Positions 19,767 to 30,700 of a stretch of DNA of 40,896 bases are shown here, piece by piece. The notes beneath the pieces were generated by a model, which was given only the letters and a program-made list of their open reading frames with translations, was not told the DNA's origin and did not search any database. Origin of the DNA: a virus. The first letter of the stretch is position 1, and each line of letters starts with the position of its first letter. A program made the translations under genes and the position numbers. The stretch is taken from IMG/VR virus record IMGVR_UViG_3300047560_000965, positions 1 through 40,896 of that record; one strand, 5' to 3'.

Positions 19767-22700
19767 ATGCGCCAACAACATCATCCATTAGATAATAAGA
19801 CATATCAAAAAGGTATTAATTCTGATACCAATAATGAGATATTAGGTTCGGCTACAGAGGGAGAACATCTTGATGCGTTGAATATGCGCAGTATGCCAAT
19901 GGATGGTAACAACATGGCAAAGAAAAAGATTAAGGGTGAGGAGATGCTTTTCCCTTTAATTGATAATAGGTGCAATCCTACACCACCTGCTCTTACATTT
20001 ACTGCTTACGAATGTATGATGGCTCAAGAAATCAATGGTCATATCGTAGAGATATGGGCATCTTCTACAGTTGGTGAGCACCCTATTATTCGTGTAGATG
20101 GAGTCATTGTTGCTTACAGCACTGATTTACCATTTGATTTACAGCACCCACTACAATATGACAAGAATGAAAGTTGTGTTGGTGGGGAGTTTTACGTTAC
20201 AAATAATAATACACCACCATTGGTGTTTAACGTAAAAGACTTACTAGATAATTCTACTGGTCCTGATTGCAATGAAAAGTACTTCTCTGAATTCAATTTA
20301 GATATTTACGAGATTCAAGCATCAGCCATACTTTATAAACCTGCCTTCATTAAGCAAGATCCAAGCTCATCAGGCTATGATTATGTTATTGGTGGAACTG
20401 GGCTTCCTGTGGGCAGTTATTCTTATGCCTATCGATTTGTTGATGATCAGGGTGAATATACAGAATGGTCTCCAATTACTGAGTTGATTCCTGTTACTAG
20501 AAACAATAGTCCTGCAAATGGACCTCAGTATCCACATTCAAGAACATTCTCTAGTGAGCCAAATGTAGCATCTCCAACAAACTACGGTAACCACTTAAGA
20601 ATAAGATATCAAAATGACAATCTATTTGCATTTATAGATGTAAGGAGAGATTCATGGTACGCAGGTGATCCAATTGGCACACCTCCTGTTTCTCAAGTTA
20701 TTGCAAGTATTCCTGTTGCTACAGGTATGAATGTAATTGATGTTATGGATAAAGCTCCTGCTGATTTTGATGGTGCTGTTGAGTTAGACGCTGGAGAGCA
20801 AAGCGATACATCATCAAACATTAAAAGAGCTAAATCAATCAGATATTTCAATAGTAGATTGTACCTAATGAACGTAGGTTACGAATCTAAAGATATTGAA
20901 GGTCAAATTCAATTTGTTGACGATACTGTTACGGGTAGATTCCCTGTAATTAAAAATATAGGAAAACCAGGTCATAAGCACGTGTACAACTCAGCTATGT
21001 ACAAAAGCAATATGCGTGGCGAAAGAACAGGTTTTGGAATTGTGTTATTCGACAAGAGTAACAATCCAACATATGCGCTACCTATCCCTAACGCTGAAAA
21101 CTTTGAGTTTCCAAACAGGAGAGATGAGGTAAGTGCAGAAACATTAGACACATCTTACCAAGGATGTGTTTACGCTGCTGATTCAAATGGTAATGTGTCC
21201 TATACCCATGAGGTATTTGATCACTACGATGCTGTCGACAAAGAAGGTCAGGCAGAGGATAAGGATGACGTTGGCTTAATGTACAACTACCACGACAATA
21301 AAACATTCACTAATTGGTGGGAACACGCTAACACTCAAATGAATCCTGTATCTCAATTCGATACAAAGAGTAAACTTAATAAAGCTGTAAACTCATATTC
21401 ATCCGTTCAATCAATTGGTGGAAACGAACTTTATAGACCACAAGGATTTGGATTAAATTATTACGCTCAAGGATTTGGATTTAAGGGAATTAATCTTTGG
21501 CCTAAATGGGCTGATGGATTTTCTGTAGTTCAAACAGAGCCTGCTAAACGAGTTGTTGCTCAAGGTTTAGGATTCTACTCTCTTATTCCTCAAGATGGAA
21601 TTATTGCTACAGTAGAGAAAGAATTGAATTCTTTTTGGTCTTACTTTCCTGATCTAGATATCTTAAATCCTGAGATTGCTGAGGATTTAATTAATAATCC
21701 AAACTCATACAAGATTCAATTGGTTTCTCCTCTTGGATACTTTTCAGAAATTTATAATACTTACAAAGAGGAATTTGACAATAGAAGACAGGGTACTGAT
21801 ATGATTACTTATGCTAGAATCTTAAGAGATAATGCATACCCTAGTGCTTCGGATCAAATAAACCCAGGGATAGGCCCTGAATCAGGTATAGTAGATCCAT
21901 CTGATCCACTTGGATTCTTTAGATATGTTGCATATGGAAGATATACAAACTTTGTAACAGGTGATTCTCCTGCATTCCCTTCGAATGGAAATGGAAACTT
22001 GGAGTTTGCTATTTCAGAAGTTCAAGAAACTACAACGAACTCTACTAGACAATCTTACTTTAAGGTAACATTAGATTCTTCAAATCCAAACGTGTATAAT
22101 GCAGTAAATGGATTGACGGCAATAAACACAAATAACGATGCTGATGAACCTGGTGTAATGGAATGGAGAGAGCCTCTATATGTCATTAACTTGGTTAAAG
22201 ATGTAGACATCAATCAGGGAGTTATTACTGAATACAAATACGGATCTTCATACGTTAAATTCAAGTCATTAGTTCTTGAATCAAATGGAGATGCCAATCA
22301 AAATGCAGTTTTAGTATCTGAAAGATGGGAAGATTGTATTCCTAGAATTGATGGTCAGGTTGCTACAGCTTACGACTCCATAAAGCGATTTGTGTTTATT
22401 GAAGAGCCAAATGGAAACGTCAAGCCTTGGATGAATATTCAATTTGAATCTCCTGCCAATCAAACTACAATACTAAATGGATTAGCTGCTGCCGCTCCGG
22501 GTCCATACAGTGATCCAGTATTGACAAATGGTATTGGAATCTACGGAGTTTACACTAGCACTGAATCAGCAGGTGATGGGGATGGCGTATGCCGTGTATT
22601 CACATTGAACTTCAATGAGATTCCAGGATACAGTTTATTCTCTGTTGTTCCTAAAGATAGAAAAGTTTATGTTAGCTACGACCCTAGAATACCTGTTCAG

Positions 22701-24356
22701 GTTTACGGTGGTGACACTTATATAAATGAATCTATTTGGGCAGCTCTAGATAACAATTATACTAATGATGCCAATCCATCTCAATTAGAAGGTGGTTGGT
22801 TATTCCCTAATAACGAGTTCAAGTTAGACTTACCATTCCCACTTAAGAGATATACATTTGTAGATACATATCCTATTTGGGAAAGAGCAGGAGGTGGTAC
22901 AGGATGGAACTATGATTTTGGATATGACTTCCAATTCTGTGGTGCACTTAAGGCTAACGCTGCATTAATGAGACAAATGATTCTTGTTTGGACAGCAGAA
23001 ACTAGGGTGAACCTATCTTTTGCATTCAACGTAGAACAACCTGACAAAGCAGTAAGCGATCAGTATTACCCTCTAATCAACTATATTCCAAGACCTTACA
23101 AATGGAATGAAAGTGATCCAATGGATGCTGTTCAATTTGCTGACGATAACCATTTGATACCTGGTTATTTTAATGACTATGGTTATGAATGGAACCTGTG
23201 GAACAATGGTGGATTTAGATTCTTGATGAATGACTTTCAGACTAACATTGATTACTCTAAGAGTCAAACAAACAAAAGTTTCTTTACTAAACCATCTGTA
23301 GGTTTCGAGGAACAAACTGATTTCTGTACTAGGATATTGTGGTCACTAAAAAGACCTATCAATTCTCAGAATACTCCTTCAGTAAAAACATATCCTGCTG
23401 CAAATTACTTTGATATCTCTGATGATACAGGTGAGATCAAGTTTGCTTGGTCTGCTATATCAGGTGATAAAGGAAATAACCTTTACGCATTTACAGATAG
23501 CGGTGTTTGTTTATTGCTTGTTGATAAAAGAATTATTCACGAAATTAATGCTAATGAGCTTGCTACTATTGGTTCTGATATTGGCGGTATCCTTAATCAG
23601 CTTTGGATTGACAAGACTATTGGTATGTCTGATGAGACTTGGAGATCTTGGGCTGAATATTCTAATGCTATCTTCTTTGCTAATGGCATATCTGCTTACG
23701 CTTTTTCTGACAATCAATTAACTGAGATTGCTAGAACAGGATTCTTTGAATTGCTAAACCGTAAATTCAATCAGTTGATTGGAGATGGGTACGAAGCTAA
23801 GATGTCAGGTGGATTCAATGTACTTAATAAAGAGTACATCATGAACGTGCAAAACGAAGATGAGTTCAGCACATTAATTTATGGACTTAATCAGAACGCA
23901 CTTCAGTGTCAAAGTTCATACAACTATGACAAATACCTTTACTATAAGAATCACCTATTCGGAATGAAAGGTTCGGGTACTTATGAATTGGGTATTGGAA
24001 ATCAAATAAATGGAGACGATATGCCTGCTTATTTAACAGGTATTTCTGATGCTGAAATTATTGCAGATAAAGAATTTATTCGTATTCGTGTAAACTCAAA
24101 TAGTAAGCCTGAGCAGATTTATTTCTACAAGTCACTTGCTGATTATAAGATTGATGCTTATGATTCTGTAGTTGATGCTAATGCTGTTCCATTAAGCATT
24201 AAGAACTACTTTGGTTACGAGTGTTACATACCAAGATCAATCTACGCTCCTTATGAAAGAAATCAAGGTAGGGTAGTAATATTTAAGATTGTAAGTGCTG
24301 CTGACGAAGACTTTTTAGTTACAAGTACCGCAGTGCAGTACAAGGCTTTAAAATAA
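19767..24356 (+). CDS. Large tail hub/muzzle protein, P22 gp10-like or crAss-like
   Basis: A 1529-aa protein, by far the largest of the tail-assembly group. The N-terminus, NKTYQKGINSDTNNEILG followed by LDALNMR, is the kind of opening seen in P22 gp10-type DNA stabilisation proteins and in the crAss-like muzzle protein. The body is beta-rich with many Tyr/Trp/Asn/Pro, including VGSYSYAYRFVDDQGEYTEW and LWIDKTIGMSDETWRSWAEY, consistent with propeller-like and jelly-roll domains. It lies directly after the ring proteins and small linkers, so it probably plugs the tail and holds packaged DNA. No membrane segment. The size is close to that of crAss-like muzzle proteins as I recall them. Confidence 0.65.
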   Translation: MRQQHHPLDNKTYQKGINSDTNNEILGSATEGEHLDALNMRSMPMDGNNMAKKKIKGEEMLFPLIDNRCNPTPPALTFTAYECMMAQEINGHIVEIWASSTVGEHPIIRVDGVIVAYSTDLPFDLQHPLQYDKNESCVGGEFYVTNNNTPPLVFNVKDLLDNSTGPDCNEKYFSEFNLDIYEIQASAILYKPAFIKQDPSSSGYDYVIGGTGLPVGSYSYAYRFVDDQGEYTEWSPITELIPVTRNNSPANGPQYPHSRTFSSEPNVASPTNYGNHLRIRYQNDNLFAFIDVRRDSWYAGDPIGTPPVSQVIASIPVATGMNVIDVMDKAPADFDGAVELDAGEQSDTSSNIKRAKSIRYFNSRLYLMNVGYESKDIEGQIQFVDDTVTGRFPVIKNIGKPGHKHVYNSAMYKSNMRGERTGFGIVLFDKSNNPTYALPIPNAENFEFPNRRDEVSAETLDTSYQGCVYAADSNGNVSYTHEVFDHYDAVDKEGQAEDKDDVGLMYNYHDNKTFTNWWEHANTQMNPVSQFDTKSKLNKAVNSYSSVQSIGGNELYRPQGFGLNYYAQGFGFKGINLWPKWADGFSVVQTEPAKRVVAQGLGFYSLIPQDGIIATVEKELNSFWSYFPDLDILNPEIAEDLINNPNSYKIQLVSPLGYFSEIYNTYKEEFDNRRQGTDMITYARILRDNAYPSASDQINPGIGPESGIVDPSDPLGFFRYVAYGRYTNFVTGDSPAFPSNGNGNLEFAISEVQETTTNSTRQSYFKVTLDSSNPNVYNAVNGLTAINTNNDADEPGVMEWREPLYVINLVKDVDINQGVITEYKYGSSYVKFKSLVLESNGDANQNAVLVSERWEDCIPRIDGQVATAYDSIKRFVFIEEPNGNVKPWMNIQFESPANQTTILNGLAAAAPGPYSDPVLTNGIGIYGVYTSTESAGDGDGVCRVFTLNFNEIPGYSLFSVVPKDRKVYVSYDPRIPVQVYGGDTYINESIWAALDNNYTNDANPSQLEGGWLFPNNEFKLDLPFPLKRYTFVDTYPIWERAGGGTGWNYDFGYDFQFCGALKANAALMRQMILVWTAETRVNLSFAFNVEQPDKAVSDQYYPLINYIPRPYKWNESDPMDAVQFADDNHLIPGYFNDYGYEWNLWNNGGFRFLMNDFQTNIDYSKSQTNKSFFTKPSVGFEEQTDFCTRILWSLKRPINSQNTPSVKTYPAANYFDISDDTGEIKFAWSAISGDKGNNLYAFTDSGVCLLLVDKRIIHEINANELATIGSDIGGILNQLWIDKTIGMSDETWRSWAEYSNAIFFANGISAYAFSDNQLTEIARTGFFELLNRKFNQLIGDGYEAKMSGGFNVLNKEYIMNVQNEDEFSTLIYGLNQNALQCQSSYNYDKYLYYKNHLFGMKGSGTYELGIGNQINGDDMPAYLTGISDAEIIADKEFIRIRVNSNSKPEQIYFYKSLADYKIDAYDSVVDANAVPLSIKNYFGYECYIPRSIYAPYERNQGRVVIFKIVSAADEDFLVTSTAVQYKALK

Positions 24357-24360
24357 TTAT

Positions 24361-24368
24361 TAAATTTG
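24361..24368 (+). promoter_or_regulatory. -7 box TAAATTTG
   Basis: Exact TAnnTTTG match 13 bases before the ATG at 24382; no -33 TTG. It starts the ejection-protein unit. Confidence 0.45.
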
Positions 24369-24381
24369 AAAAAAGAAAATT

Positions 24382-25176
24382 ATGGGCAATCCTATTTTTG
24401 GTAAGTTATTAGGTGGTCTAGTTGGTGGTGCCGTTGGTGGTCCTGCCGGAGCTAGTGTTGGTTCTCAAGTTGGGGGCGCACTTGGAGGAAATTCAGGATC
24501 TAATCCATCTGCTGATGGTCAGCCTTCTGGTGATTTAAAATCAGGCATAAAAAATATGATTACTGGTAGTAAAGGAACTGGTGCTGTAGGAAATATTGCT
24601 TTTGGTGCTGGTCAAGCATTAGCTGGATTCTTAAAAAAGAAAAAAGGTGAAGAGATGACACCAATGGCAGAAAGTCCAATGGAGCGTCAAATGCTATCTA
24701 CTATCCAAAGAAGAAGAAAAGCTCTTCAATCAGGAACTGCTTACAATTCTCAGTTAGCTTCTAATAAACAGTTAGGTAAGACACTTATGACTAACTCAAT
24801 GAGAGCAGGAGGAACACCTAATTTTGGTCAATACAATCAGTTGATTGGAAATGCTGCAAAAGAAATCGCAGCTCAATACGGTGGTCAATTAAATCAATTA
24901 CTTGGTGCTGAACAACAGCAAACTACAAGTATGGCTAACAGAGCTACTGATATTCAATTGCTTCAGAGAGCGCAGCTTATGGCTGATGCTGCTAATTTGC
25001 AAAAGGACGGAACTAGCAACTTACTTGCTGCTTTGGGATCCGGAAAGATGAAAAGTCAGAATGATGAATTGAATTCATCTAACTCAGCACTTCAGACTCA
25101 GTTAGCATCACAGAATCAAATAATTAAAGCTCTTCAGGCTCAATTATCAGGTTTAAATACTCAAACTCCATCATAA
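24382..25176 (+). CDS. Gly-zipper internal virion/ejection protein, 264 aa
   Basis: The first 40 residues are a glycine zipper (FGKLLGGLVGGAVGGPAGAS and further GG pairs), a membrane-inserting type of segment. A second small-residue stretch occurs at about 72-85 (VGNIAFGAGQALAGFL). The rest is Gln/Ala/Asn-rich helix, with a closing coiled coil (NSALQTQLASQNQIIKALQA). This combination, small size and place at the head of the ejection cluster recall T7 gp14 and P22 gp7/gp20, which help build a channel across the host envelope. Identification is by composition and context. Confidence 0.65.
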   Translation: MGNPIFGKLLGGLVGGAVGGPAGASVGSQVGGALGGNSGSNPSADGQPSGDLKSGIKNMITGSKGTGAVGNIAFGAGQALAGFLKKKKGEEMTPMAESPMERQMLSTIQRRRKALQSGTAYNSQLASNKQLGKTLMTNSMRAGGTPNFGQYNQLIGNAAKEIAAQYGGQLNQLLGAEQQQTTSMANRATDIQLLQRAQLMADAANLQKDGTSNLLAALGSGKMKSQNDELNSSNSALQTQLASQNQIIKALQAQLSGLNTQTPS

Positions 25177-25177
25177 A

Positions 25178-27676
25178 ATGGCTAAACAGAGAAAAGGTAT
25201 ATCAAAAGCTTTAAGACAAGGAAAAGTAGAGTCTGCATATCAGATGCCGGAAGGTGATGTTGATGAATCAGGTTTTGGATCTCCAAAAACAAATGTAGAG
25301 CCTAATGGTTTATTTATAGGTAAAGAAGGTGCAGCCATTTCTGCTATTACTAATCCAGTTTCAAAGGTTTTAGGTCAAATAGAAAATTCAAATCCAGCTG
25401 CATCAGTTTCTAATTCAGTAACTAAAGAAGCTGTTGACAATGCTGAATCAATATCTGATTTAACTAAAGTTCCTACACTTGTAAATCAAATCAATAAAGA
25501 GACTCAAAGTGTAAAGGATCAATTAGATGATCAAACTTTAAATACATTATCTGCTTATAGTCTTTCTGAAGACCCAACAGATGATGCTGCTTGGGGCAAG
25601 CCTAAGGATGCTGTGGAACAGGTAAATCCTATGGAGCAAGTTAATGCGTATACGTTCCCTGAAGGTGAAGTTGATGATTCGGCATACGGTCAACCTAAGG
25701 ATCAAATTCAAGCAACTGAAGAAATTGTTCCAGGAAGCGGTCAGGTTATATCAAGGGTAGTTTCTGATGAAAGTCTTCAAGGTCAAAGGCCTGCATACAC
25801 ACAATTAGCAACGAAAAATGATGTTACTAATCAATTAGCGCAAATATACTCTGCAATGTCTCAGAATTTACCTGGTGCTGTTGTGGAGAAGCTTGGCATT
25901 CAGGATTATTATCCAAGCGCATCTAGGGATATTGCTGTAGGTACATTCAGTGGTAGTAGAATTGGTAGTCAGACTATTTATTCTGGTACTGGAGGATTAT
26001 TACCTATGGGTCTATATGATGCTCGTAAACGTGCTATTTCAGAAGCGGCAAAAGCAAAACAAGCTGAGTTAGATAAAATACTTTCTATTCCTGAGACAAC
26101 TCCTCAGTTCATGGAGCCATTTAATGAATATGCTGTAAATACATTATATCAAGACTTAGCAAGAACAGGTTTTAATCCAAGTGCATACAATAAAGATTTA
26201 CAAGCTCAAAGAAATAAATATAAACTTCAGGCAACTGCTAAAAATTTAACCTACATGACATCTAGAGCTAAAGATTTATTAGCTACTACCGTAGGTAAGG
26301 ATGGTAAGCCAGGTGCTTATATGCCTGAAGATATGAAGCAAGAATTAACTGACTTCTTAACAGGTATGGTTGAGAATCCAGAAGATTATTTCAGTGGTAA
26401 GAAAAATTTATCCGACATTACCAATAACACCAAGATTTATGCTGATGGTACTGTTTGGGTTGATGGTATGATTAAACAGTGGACCGAAAAGCCAACTGAG
26501 GTACCTGTTAATCTAAAAACTGGGCAGCCATTAAATGAAAATCAGCTTCAAGAGCTTAATGGGGCGCTTGATGGATACTTACAAGCTGTTCAAGATGGAT
26601 CTAGAGATACAGATTCATACATGACCATGATTAAGAAGTATTATGATATTGACGAAGACATTGTAAATAAATGGATGGATAGTCAGGGTTATTCTGGAGA
26701 TGACAAGATGAGGGAAACTCTGAAAGATTATTTGAGATATCAGATACCTGCCGCATCATTCGTTCAGTCAATTAAAACTAGCGCAAATCAAAATGTTGCA
26801 AGAGCTAGACTTCAATTAGATAGGGATAAATTTAATTATCAAAAAGAATCTGACAAAGAATCATTCTGGGGCACAATTAACGCCAATCTAAATGATGCAG
26901 TCAACACTAGAACAGGTAAAACATTCAACCAAGAACTTGCTGCGCTTCAAGCTAGCGGTCTTAAAGGAGAAGCTCTTGATAATGCAATTAAGAATGTTTG
27001 GAATAACTACTCTTTTGCAGCAGGGACTAAATTGGTAAAAAATAAGAATGGATCATACGTGGTTCAGATGCCTTCTACGGAAACTCAATCTAAGAGCATT
27101 ACATCTAAGGATGTCTATGTTAATGGTAAGCCAGTTAGAGTTATGGCGGTGCAATATTACGATAAGGATAAAAAACAATGGATTGATGCTAACTTAACAC
27201 CTCAACAAATTGCTGATAGCAAAAAGAATATTAGGGTAGCTGAAAGTAAGCAAATGTTTACTGATGAGCAAAAAGCAGCATTAGGTAAATCAGGTTCTTC
27301 AATATACACAAAAGTTGTTGCTCATCAGATTCAAAAAGGATTCTACAATGATCAAGGTCAATTTGAACCGTTAACTGCTAATAACTTAGCTAGATACAAT
27401 AGAAGTAATAGAAAGGCAACTCTTCAGAGAACTGTTGAGCAACCATACTCTAGAGGAGAGCAGTACGACAAGACTGGAGCAAAAGTTAATTACGTAGAAA
27501 CCATACTTCCTGGTCAGGTTGTTGGTGCTTGGTCTAGAATTGATGATCCTGCTGGTCAGCAGTTATTGGATGAGCAAGCTGGATACACTACTAAGCAATC
27601 TGCCGAAGCACAAGGTGCTCCTGACTCATATTCAGGATCTGGCGAATCAGGAGGAGTTGTCATTGCTCAACAATGA
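25178..27676 (+). CDS. Internal/ejection protein with repeated linear motif, 832 aa
   Basis: A large, hydrophilic, mostly helical protein starting one base after the preceding stop. Three copies of a 19-residue motif occur in the disordered N-terminus: AYQMPEGDVDESGFGSPKT (20-38), AYSLSEDPTDDAAWGKPKD (126-144) and AYTFPEGEVDDSAYGQPKD (157-175). The rest has long helical stretches and no recognised enzyme motif. The end (SYSGSGESGGVVIAQQ) is flexible. Neighbours suggest cargo or ejection function. Its equivalent in known phages cannot be named. Confidence 0.6.
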   Translation: MAKQRKGISKALRQGKVESAYQMPEGDVDESGFGSPKTNVEPNGLFIGKEGAAISAITNPVSKVLGQIENSNPAASVSNSVTKEAVDNAESISDLTKVPTLVNQINKETQSVKDQLDDQTLNTLSAYSLSEDPTDDAAWGKPKDAVEQVNPMEQVNAYTFPEGEVDDSAYGQPKDQIQATEEIVPGSGQVISRVVSDESLQGQRPAYTQLATKNDVTNQLAQIYSAMSQNLPGAVVEKLGIQDYYPSASRDIAVGTFSGSRIGSQTIYSGTGGLLPMGLYDARKRAISEAAKAKQAELDKILSIPETTPQFMEPFNEYAVNTLYQDLARTGFNPSAYNKDLQAQRNKYKLQATAKNLTYMTSRAKDLLATTVGKDGKPGAYMPEDMKQELTDFLTGMVENPEDYFSGKKNLSDITNNTKIYADGTVWVDGMIKQWTEKPTEVPVNLKTGQPLNENQLQELNGALDGYLQAVQDGSRDTDSYMTMIKKYYDIDEDIVNKWMDSQGYSGDDKMRETLKDYLRYQIPAASFVQSIKTSANQNVARARLQLDRDKFNYQKESDKESFWGTINANLNDAVNTRTGKTFNQELAALQASGLKGEALDNAIKNVWNNYSFAAGTKLVKNKNGSYVVQMPSTETQSKSITSKDVYVNGKPVRVMAVQYYDKDKKQWIDANLTPQQIADSKKNIRVAESKQMFTDEQKAALGKSGSSIYTKVVAHQIQKGFYNDQGQFEPLTANNLARYNRSNRKATLQRTVEQPYSRGEQYDKTGAKVNYVETILPGQVVGAWSRIDDPAGQQLLDEQAGYTTKQSAEAQGAPDSYSGSGESGGVVIAQQ

Positions 27677-27694
27677 TTTTGACCTTATATTAAC

Positions 27695-27702
27695 TATATT
27701 TG
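27695..27702 (+). promoter_or_regulatory. -7 box TATATTTG
   Basis: Exact match 16 bases before the ATG at 27719; nearest TTG is 13 bases upstream, too close for the usual -33. Confidence 0.45.
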
Positions 27703-27718
27703 TAATTAAATACTTATT

Positions 27719-30700
27719 ATGGCTCAAGATTTTATGTCTACACAAACAGGTGGTGTTGGTGAAACTATCCAAGCAAAATCTAATGTAGACGTTAGTCCGG
27801 AGCAGTTTTCTGCTAAATTACCGGTTCAGGCTGAGTCAGCTCCTCAACCTCAAGAACAGCAAGTTCAACAGCCACAGGTTCAACAGGAGGTTCCAGTTGA
27901 AAGTGTTCAAGAAGTACAAGTTCAACAAGCTGAGGCTCCACAACAAGTTGCAGAACAGCCTACAGAGCAAGTAACTGAACAGGTTACTACTCAGGTATCA
28001 GATACACTAGATGTTGCTAATGATAGTGAAAACGTCACGTTGTCAGATATGACTACGGATGGTGATGTCATTATTGATCCAGCGGCTGAACAGAAAGCAG
28101 AGGTAAAAGATGTAGAGGTTGATCCTGATACTGAAATAGAATACGATGAGCCTACTTCAGATACGACTACTGATGGTGAAGTAATCTTAGGAACTAATCA
28201 AGAAACCGATGAGAATCTAACCGAAGGTTACAGTCCTGCTGTAAGCGTTAAGCTAAAAGGAAGTAGAGTACTTATTGATAAAGCCAAAGGAGATCCTGAT
28301 CCTAAAAAGAATCCACCAAAGAAAGATGGATACTATAAGATTCCTGGATCTGATGCTGTATTCAAAAAAGAAGGTGGTACTTGGTATAAGTCTACAAATG
28401 GTGGAGATAGTTATTTTAGACTAACCAATGGAGACGTAGAAAAGAGAGTTGCATACATTGAGAGTTCTGCTGTAAAGTTCAATGATAAGAATCTTAAGAG
28501 CACTTCTCAAGTTGTAAACCCAAGACAAGGTAACTTAGGTAAATTTAATTTATCTAATCAAGCTGTAACAATGGGTGGTAATCCTGTTGTTTCTAAAAAC
28601 ATTGCTTTTACAGATCTTACAAAACCAAAGATTGGTTCTGAGACTGATAAATATAATAAGGATGGAACTGTAAACTTTAATTACAATCCAAACGTAGCTA
28701 GAATGTCTCCTGAGACAAAGGCTGTATACGATGCGTCTAAAAAGAAATTAGACAATGGGTTATACAAGTTTCCGGGTAGAGAAGAGGCTTTATTCAAGAA
28801 AGAAAATGGTCAATGGTATGTTGACGATTCAGGATCTGGTAAGAAATTTACAAAGGTAACAGGTGAGAATCTTGATGCTAGGCTTAAGAACTTAGAAGCT
28901 AGAGCTATTCCTACTACGGCAGGAGCTGTTGTTCTATCTAGATCAATTGAAAAACCAATTACTCCTAATACAAATGTTTCTGATGCATTGTCTTTTGTTG
29001 ATGATGTGAAGTCAATGACTCCTAAGATTGAAGAAACAAATAATCAATTAAAGGATGCTTTTGAAGAAGGTAAAAACTTTACCGAGACAGAGATATTAAA
29101 CTATGCTCAAGATAAGCTTACGATGGATCAAAAAGAATACTTAGTTGGTATTCAGAATGACATCAAGCAAATATTAGGGGATGGATCTTATAGCGAATTA
29201 AAGGCTCAAAAGATAGCAGATTTATTATCTAGCGGTGAGCAGTACTTTAATGACGCTGTAAATGCAAATGACATAATTAACAAGGCTTACTCAGCTGGAA
29301 TTAGCGTTGACAGATTAAATTATGAGAATAAAAAGAAATCTTTTCAAACGGACTTTGATCAAAAGTCAATGTCTCCTGCTGATCAGTTTGCTGCTAGGAC
29401 ATTCAATGAGGTTAGATTTATGTCTGACTTTATTTTGGAAAATGTTGATGAAGGTAATATATCTATAGATCCAAAGACTGGAGAATTTTCATACACAAAA
29501 AATGCTTCTCCTTTAGAGATTGAATATATTGAAAAGAAGCTTGCTGAAAATCTACAGCGATACAATCAAATAATGTCAGAGAGATTTGCTGAATCAAAGG
29601 AAATGATTTCCAATGATAAAAGTTCTGCCTCTGATATTAAGAATGAAATTGAAAGTTTGCAGTATCAGTTAGGTGCAGCAAAAAGAAAAAATGATGCCAA
29701 CCTTGCTTCTGCATTATCTGCTGAAATCAATAGTAAAAAGCAAGAACTTGATACAATTGAAAAAAGGATATACGATAACGAGAACTTAACAAATACTCTT
29801 TTTCTTACCAATCCTAAAAAGATATTAAACAATGTTGCAGGTCTAGAAACTGAAACGGCTAGATTAGCTTTTGATGCTTTACCTAAAGGATTGAATTCAA
29901 AACAAAAGTTTGATTTATATTATCAAAACTTACAGAAGAAGAATCAGGAGTTAGCCACTAGGAATAAGATTGATTACGCATCTATGGATCGCATAATCAT
30001 GAGAACAAAGGATTTATTAGATTGGAAAGATTTATACTCATTATCTAAAGCAGAGCAAGAGTACTTAAAAAATAAAGCTACTCTGAATGCTTTAAAGCCA
30101 CTTTACTATAACAATGATACAGGATTTACAGCTCAAGGAACTGGATTCTGGGATTCATTAATAAATGGATATGCTAAGGCATTGACTCCTACTATGTCTG
30201 CTGCCGATGGCTATCAATCAGAGAATGAAAAAGCTCAGATCATAAGCCAAACAATGAAAGATCAGGGGTTTAATCCTGATAGCTTTGTTACTCCTGATGC
30301 TCTTGATAAGATTCAAGAAAAAACAAATGTTGACTTCTGGAGTCCACAATCCTTTGCAGAAATGACTGGTACATCATTGGCTTATATGTCAATGGTTATG
30401 TTGGCTTCTGAGGCTCCCGGAACAATGCTTAAAGGATTGGTAAATGCAGAGAAGTTAATTACAGGAGCAAATACAATTACCAAAGCCGAGAAGTATGCAA
30501 AAGGATTAAATGATGCGTACAATGCAGCTATGAGCACAACTAAGCTTGGTAGATTCCTTAAGCCAATAGCTCAAGAAGCTGTTAACTTTGAAATTGCCGG
30601 AGATATTTTTAATGATCCAGATAATCAATTAAATCTAATCTCAGGTGCTACAGGTGGTGTTTTTGGAGAAGCATTTTCTGTTGCTGCTAATAAGATGGGG

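Noticed and set aside
11436-24356. Siphovirus or myovirus assignment
   Set aside because: No tape-measure, tail tube or sheath protein was recognised; the portal is followed by scaffold, capsid, rings, a large hub and ejection proteins as in short-tailed phages.
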